DNA of 64,000 nt from Bacteroidota bacterium (GTDB lineage Bacteria > Bacteroidota > Bacteroidia > Chitinophagales > Chitinophagaceae). The notes under the pieces are model-generated. The model was not told where the DNA came from, searched no databases, and saw only the letters and a list, made by a program, of their open reading frames with translations. Position 1 is the first letter of the stretch. Every line of letters starts with the position of its first letter. The translations under genes were made by a program, and so were the position numbers. This document shows, in pieces, positions 61,293 to 64,000 of this stretch. Where the stretch lies: positions 310,001 to 374,000 of the forward strand of contig JAEYWX010000017.1 in NCBI GenBank assembly GCA_023428755.1, written 5' to 3'.

Positions 61293-63992
61293 TTAAAAAA
61301 TGTTGTACCCAATGCTTACATAATACAAACCTCCAATTGCCGGGTTACCGGGAGCCTGCACATAATATTGGTTGGCAATATTGCTTCCACCCAGTTTAAA
61401 GATGTACTTGCTGGATGGTATACGATAGCTCACCTGTGCATCAAGTGTATGAATGGCAGGAACATTACCATTTATAAAATCACTTTCGAAACGGTAATCG
61501 CTCATCCATTTATAAACAATACTGAAAGCAAAGTTTTTTCCTTTTCCAAATCCTGTATTCGAAAGCTTGAGATTGGTTTTGTACTTCGGCGTATTAAACC
61601 CTGCCTGGAAACCAGCAGGAACATCTGTTAATTCATCACTCGCAAAGTTTACACCCACCAGGAAGTTTGCAGGCAACATGTAATCAAGACTGATACCGTA
61701 GCCAAAGCTTTTCACTTCATTTGTTGTATTAAACGGAATGGAGTATTTGCGGCTTGTTGCAGCCTGCCATACAAGACGGCGAGTAAGAAAATCTTTATAG
61801 ATGCCATAATAACCATACACATCAATAAGGAGTTTGTTTGCTACCAGTCCTTTGTAACCCAATTCAATTGAACTTACAGATTCCGGTTTCAAATCTTGAA
61901 CAGTTACAACTTCGCTTGTGATCACATCATTTTGAATGGCAACAACAGGGCTTGAGTTAAGACCGTAGAAAGATCTGAAATCTTTTACACCACCAATGAG
62001 CCAGTAATCATTTCCAACAAACAGATTGATCCACTGCATTTGGGTGCTGGGGAAACGATACGCTGTTTGATAAGAAACACGCAGATTGTTATTGGGAGCA
62101 AGGCGGATCAATGCTGTTGCTCTTGGCGTAAACCGGCCTGCAAAATTCTGGTTCTTATCATAACGACCGCTTACGGTTAAACGAAGTTTTTCATTAAACA
62201 GTTCTTTTGCAATTTGAACATACGCACCACCTTCATTGATACCAATGGGGCCGGTACTGTCTGCAAATAATGTTCCTTGTGAATTCAATGAAAAACGTCT
62301 GAAGTTTCCGCCAACTAAAATGTCAGCAAATCCATTTGTTAAATGCGACAGGTTGTATTGTCCTTCCACCGCATACAAGTCAGTTCTGTCCAAAAATCTT
62401 CCACCACCCAAGGGAGCACCGGGAGCCGGTTTACCAATGGGTACTCCTTTAATAAAATTGAACAGATCGTTGAATTGTTGTGTTCCTGGCACTGGTCGGC
62501 CCTGATCTGCGAAGGCTCTTGCAGCAATATGCGCCTGTTGATCGTTCATACCTTGCGAAACACGGGCGTTCATATAGCCGGCAATGTATTCGGGCAACCA
62601 TATCTGTGTGGGCTTCCATGCCTCATTAAAATAGGAAGTAGTTGCAGTAAGGTTGTACGAATTACCAGAATTCTCCTGGGTGGTATAAGCACGCAAAAGC
62701 CAGTTTTTACTGTTCACTTCTACTTTAAGCTGACCCATTTTCAAATCCAACAGACTGTAACGGTCGCTGCCGGTGTACACCGTATTGCCTGTACCCCAGA
62801 AACCACTTACAATCGCTTCCGTATTGGAATTAAGTTTGTAATTCAACGAACCGCCCAGTTTAAAATTCACCGTATTGGGATCGATCAATTCCTTTTCAGT
62901 ATAACCTGTTCTTGAAACAGGCATCGTAGAGGGAAGCGTTGCAATGATCGCAGCATAGCCTGGAATGGCTGCAAAGTTGTTGATGATGGGACGAATATCT
63001 CTGGCAATTTCATCGCCATACACATTAATACCGTTATAGCCGGGATCGGTGATACGATCACCAGCTTTGGGCTGACCGGTTGCACGGCTGTAATTTCTGT
63101 AATCAGCAGCCACCCAGTCTTTCGCCTGTATAATTTCTGAGGTGATCTTGAAAGCAAACCGCTCACTTACTTTTTTGGCATAACGAACGGTCCAGTTGGT
63201 ATAACCAGACGGATCTCTGAACTGTCCATCTGTGTGCATGATACCCTGCTTCACCTGGAAAGAAAGCCCCTGGTATTTGAATGGATTTTTACTGTTGATC
63301 AGCAATGTACCATTCATACCTCCCGGGCCATATAACGCAGATGATGCACCGGGCAACAATTCAATATTATCTACATCCAGCTCCGACAAACCAATTACAC
63401 CACCCACCGAAAAGTTAAGACCGGGAGCCTGGTTGTCCATTCCATCAACCAACTGGTTGAAACGAACGTTACCACTTCCTAAAAATCCCCTGGTGGTTGG
63501 CGTTTTAAATGTGAGTGAAGAAGAAAGCATATCCACACCTTTGAAATTGGTGATGATATCATAGTAAGAAGCGGCAGGTGTGTTTTGAATAGTAACCGCA
63601 CTTACACGCTCAATGGAAACCGGCGACTCAAGAATCTTGGTAGCAACCCTTGTGGCTGATACCACAATTTCCTGTCCTAATGAGGATGCAATTGCAAGTG
63701 AAATTTCAACCGGTTGCGCTGCTGAAGCAACCGTTACTTCTTTGGTTTCAAAACCAACCGAAGAAATAATTAATGTAACTGGAAGCGAGGGAACAGTGAT
63801 ACTGAACTCTCCTCTTTCATTTGTATAAACACCGGCGGAAGAACCTTTCACTGTTACAGAAACAGCGGGAGCTGCATCACCGGAGCCGGCACTTTTTACA
63901 TTTCCTTTTATGGTTACAGACTGTGCATAAGAAGTAATGGAGAAAAGGCAGGACATGAACAGCAGTACGAAAACTGGCAGTTTTTTTGGCAT
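61293..63992 (-). CDS. TonB-dependent outer-membrane receptor
   Basis: Energised outer-membrane importer, 899 residues from the ATG at 63992. It has a signal peptide (VFVLLFMSCLFSITSYAQ), a carboxypeptidase-regulatory-like domain (VTIKGNVKSAGSGDAAPAVSVTVKG at about 30-110), a plug (VVSATRVATKILESPVSIERVSA, VRFNQLVDGMDNQAPG) and a barrel that ends GLYYVSIGYNIF. It lacks the VVVGYGT signature of SusC proteins, so it is a receptor of another class. It is followed by the fasciclin lipoprotein gene. Ligand unknown. Eight bases of upstream sequence remain, so its promoter is not visible. Confidence 0.93.
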   Translation of the reverse strand: MPKKLPVFVLLFMSCLFSITSYAQSVTIKGNVKSAGSGDAAPAVSVTVKGSSAGVYTNERGEFSITVPSLPVTLIISSVGFETKEVTVASAAQPVEISLAIASSLGQEIVVSATRVATKILESPVSIERVSAVTIQNTPAASYYDIITNFKGVDMLSSSLTFKTPTTRGFLGSGNVRFNQLVDGMDNQAPGLNFSVGGVIGLSELDVDNIELLPGASSALYGPGGMNGTLLINSKNPFKYQGLSFQVKQGIMHTDGQFRDPSGYTNWTVRYAKKVSERFAFKITSEIIQAKDWVAADYRNYSRATGQPKAGDRITDPGYNGINVYGDEIARDIRPIINNFAAIPGYAAIIATLPSTMPVSRTGYTEKELIDPNTVNFKLGGSLNYKLNSNTEAIVSGFWGTGNTVYTGSDRYSLLDLKMGQLKVEVNSKNWLLRAYTTQENSGNSYNLTATTSYFNEAWKPTQIWLPEYIAGYMNARVSQGMNDQQAHIAARAFADQGRPVPGTQQFNDLFNFIKGVPIGKPAPGAPLGGGRFLDRTDLYAVEGQYNLSHLTNGFADILVGGNFRRFSLNSQGTLFADSTGPIGINEGGAYVQIAKELFNEKLRLTVSGRYDKNQNFAGRFTPRATALIRLAPNNNLRVSYQTAYRFPSTQMQWINLFVGNDYWLIGGVKDFRSFYGLNSSPVVAIQNDVITSEVVTVQDLKPESVSSIELGYKGLVANKLLIDVYGYYGIYKDFLTRRLVWQAATSRKYSIPFNTTNEVKSFGYGISLDYMLPANFLVGVNFASDELTDVPAGFQAGFNTPKYKTNLKLSNTGFGKGKNFAFSIVYKWMSDYRFESDFINGNVPAIHTLDAQVSYRIPSSKYIFKLGGSNIANQYYVQAPGNPAIGGLYYVSIGYNIF

Positions 63993-64000
63993 AGTCAATA

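Noticed and set aside
1..64000. CRISPR arrays, tRNA, rRNA, transposase or integrase genes, prophage
   Set aside because: Looked for by eye. No regularly spaced repeats, no cloverleaf flanked by a CCA-type end, and no transposase or phage motifs were recognised. A dedicated search could still find a degenerate tRNA.

Overview
The window looks like a chromosome segment from a Bacteroidota bacterium, most likely of the Chitinophagaceae. The evidence is two SusC/SusD outer-membrane pairs, a FecI/FecR/STN-type SusC signalling chain, many lipoproteins and secreted enzymes with signal peptides ending in AQ or an LSC-type lipobox, and TTTG/TAnnTTTG promoters of the type this phylum uses. No rRNA, tRNA, CRISPR array, phage or transposase gene was found. 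All calls come from reading the sequence; no database search was run.

Region 1 (1-18,716) is a rhamnose/rhamnogalacturonan island. A SusC/SusD pair (the SusD is cut by the window edge) faces a GH105 unsaturated rhamnogalacturonyl hydrolase, a secreted protein of unknown function and a sulfatase. Converging on these is a long minus-strand operon: rhamnose permease RhaT, bifunctional rhamnulose-1-phosphate aldolase/lactaldehyde dehydrogenase, L-rhamnose isomerase, a rhamnulokinase-type FGGY kinase, then LutA, LutB and LutC. Together these would take rhamnose to DHAP plus pyruvate. A divergent GntR-family regulator sits at the head of the operon.

Region 2 (18,766-32,008, minus strand) is one long polysaccharide utilisation operon: ECF sigma factor, FecR anti-sigma, STN-domain SusC, SusD, LamG lipoprotein, glucoamylase-like/GH144-type glucanase, calcineurin-like phosphoesterase, sulfatase, alpha/beta esterase and glycerophosphodiester phosphodiesterase. 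A beta-1,2-glucanase-type enzyme beside phosphodiesterases and an esterase suggests, as a hypothesis, a system for substituted (phosphoglycerol- or acyl-decorated) cyclic or osmoregulated beta-1,2-glucans.

Region 3 (32,100-48,529) is mostly housekeeping: transglutaminase-like protein, CsaA, Ogt, cytidine deaminase, signal peptidase I, an atypical AAA+ response regulator coupled to a hydrolase, pyruvate dehydrogenase E1 beta, saccharopine dehydrogenase-like protein, LepA, a frameshifted DUF2809 gene, an M20 amidohydrolase, a GNAT protein and an acyl-CoA-binding protein. Between them lie small candidate genes supported by a promoter or a terminator.

Region 4 (48,526-53,564) is a four-gene glycan-assembly operon: GT4, Wzx-like flippase, a GINT-like protein and a GNAT. 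Region 5 (53,931-59,960) holds TsaC/Sua5, a KefC/KefF-like pair, a hemerythrin protein, triosephosphate isomerase and a GlmU-like protein. Region 6 (60,073-63,992) is a TonB-dependent receptor followed by a fasciclin-domain lipoprotein. Several palindromic repeats lie at or inside gene ends. One lies in frame inside the N-terminus of the rhamnulokinase.
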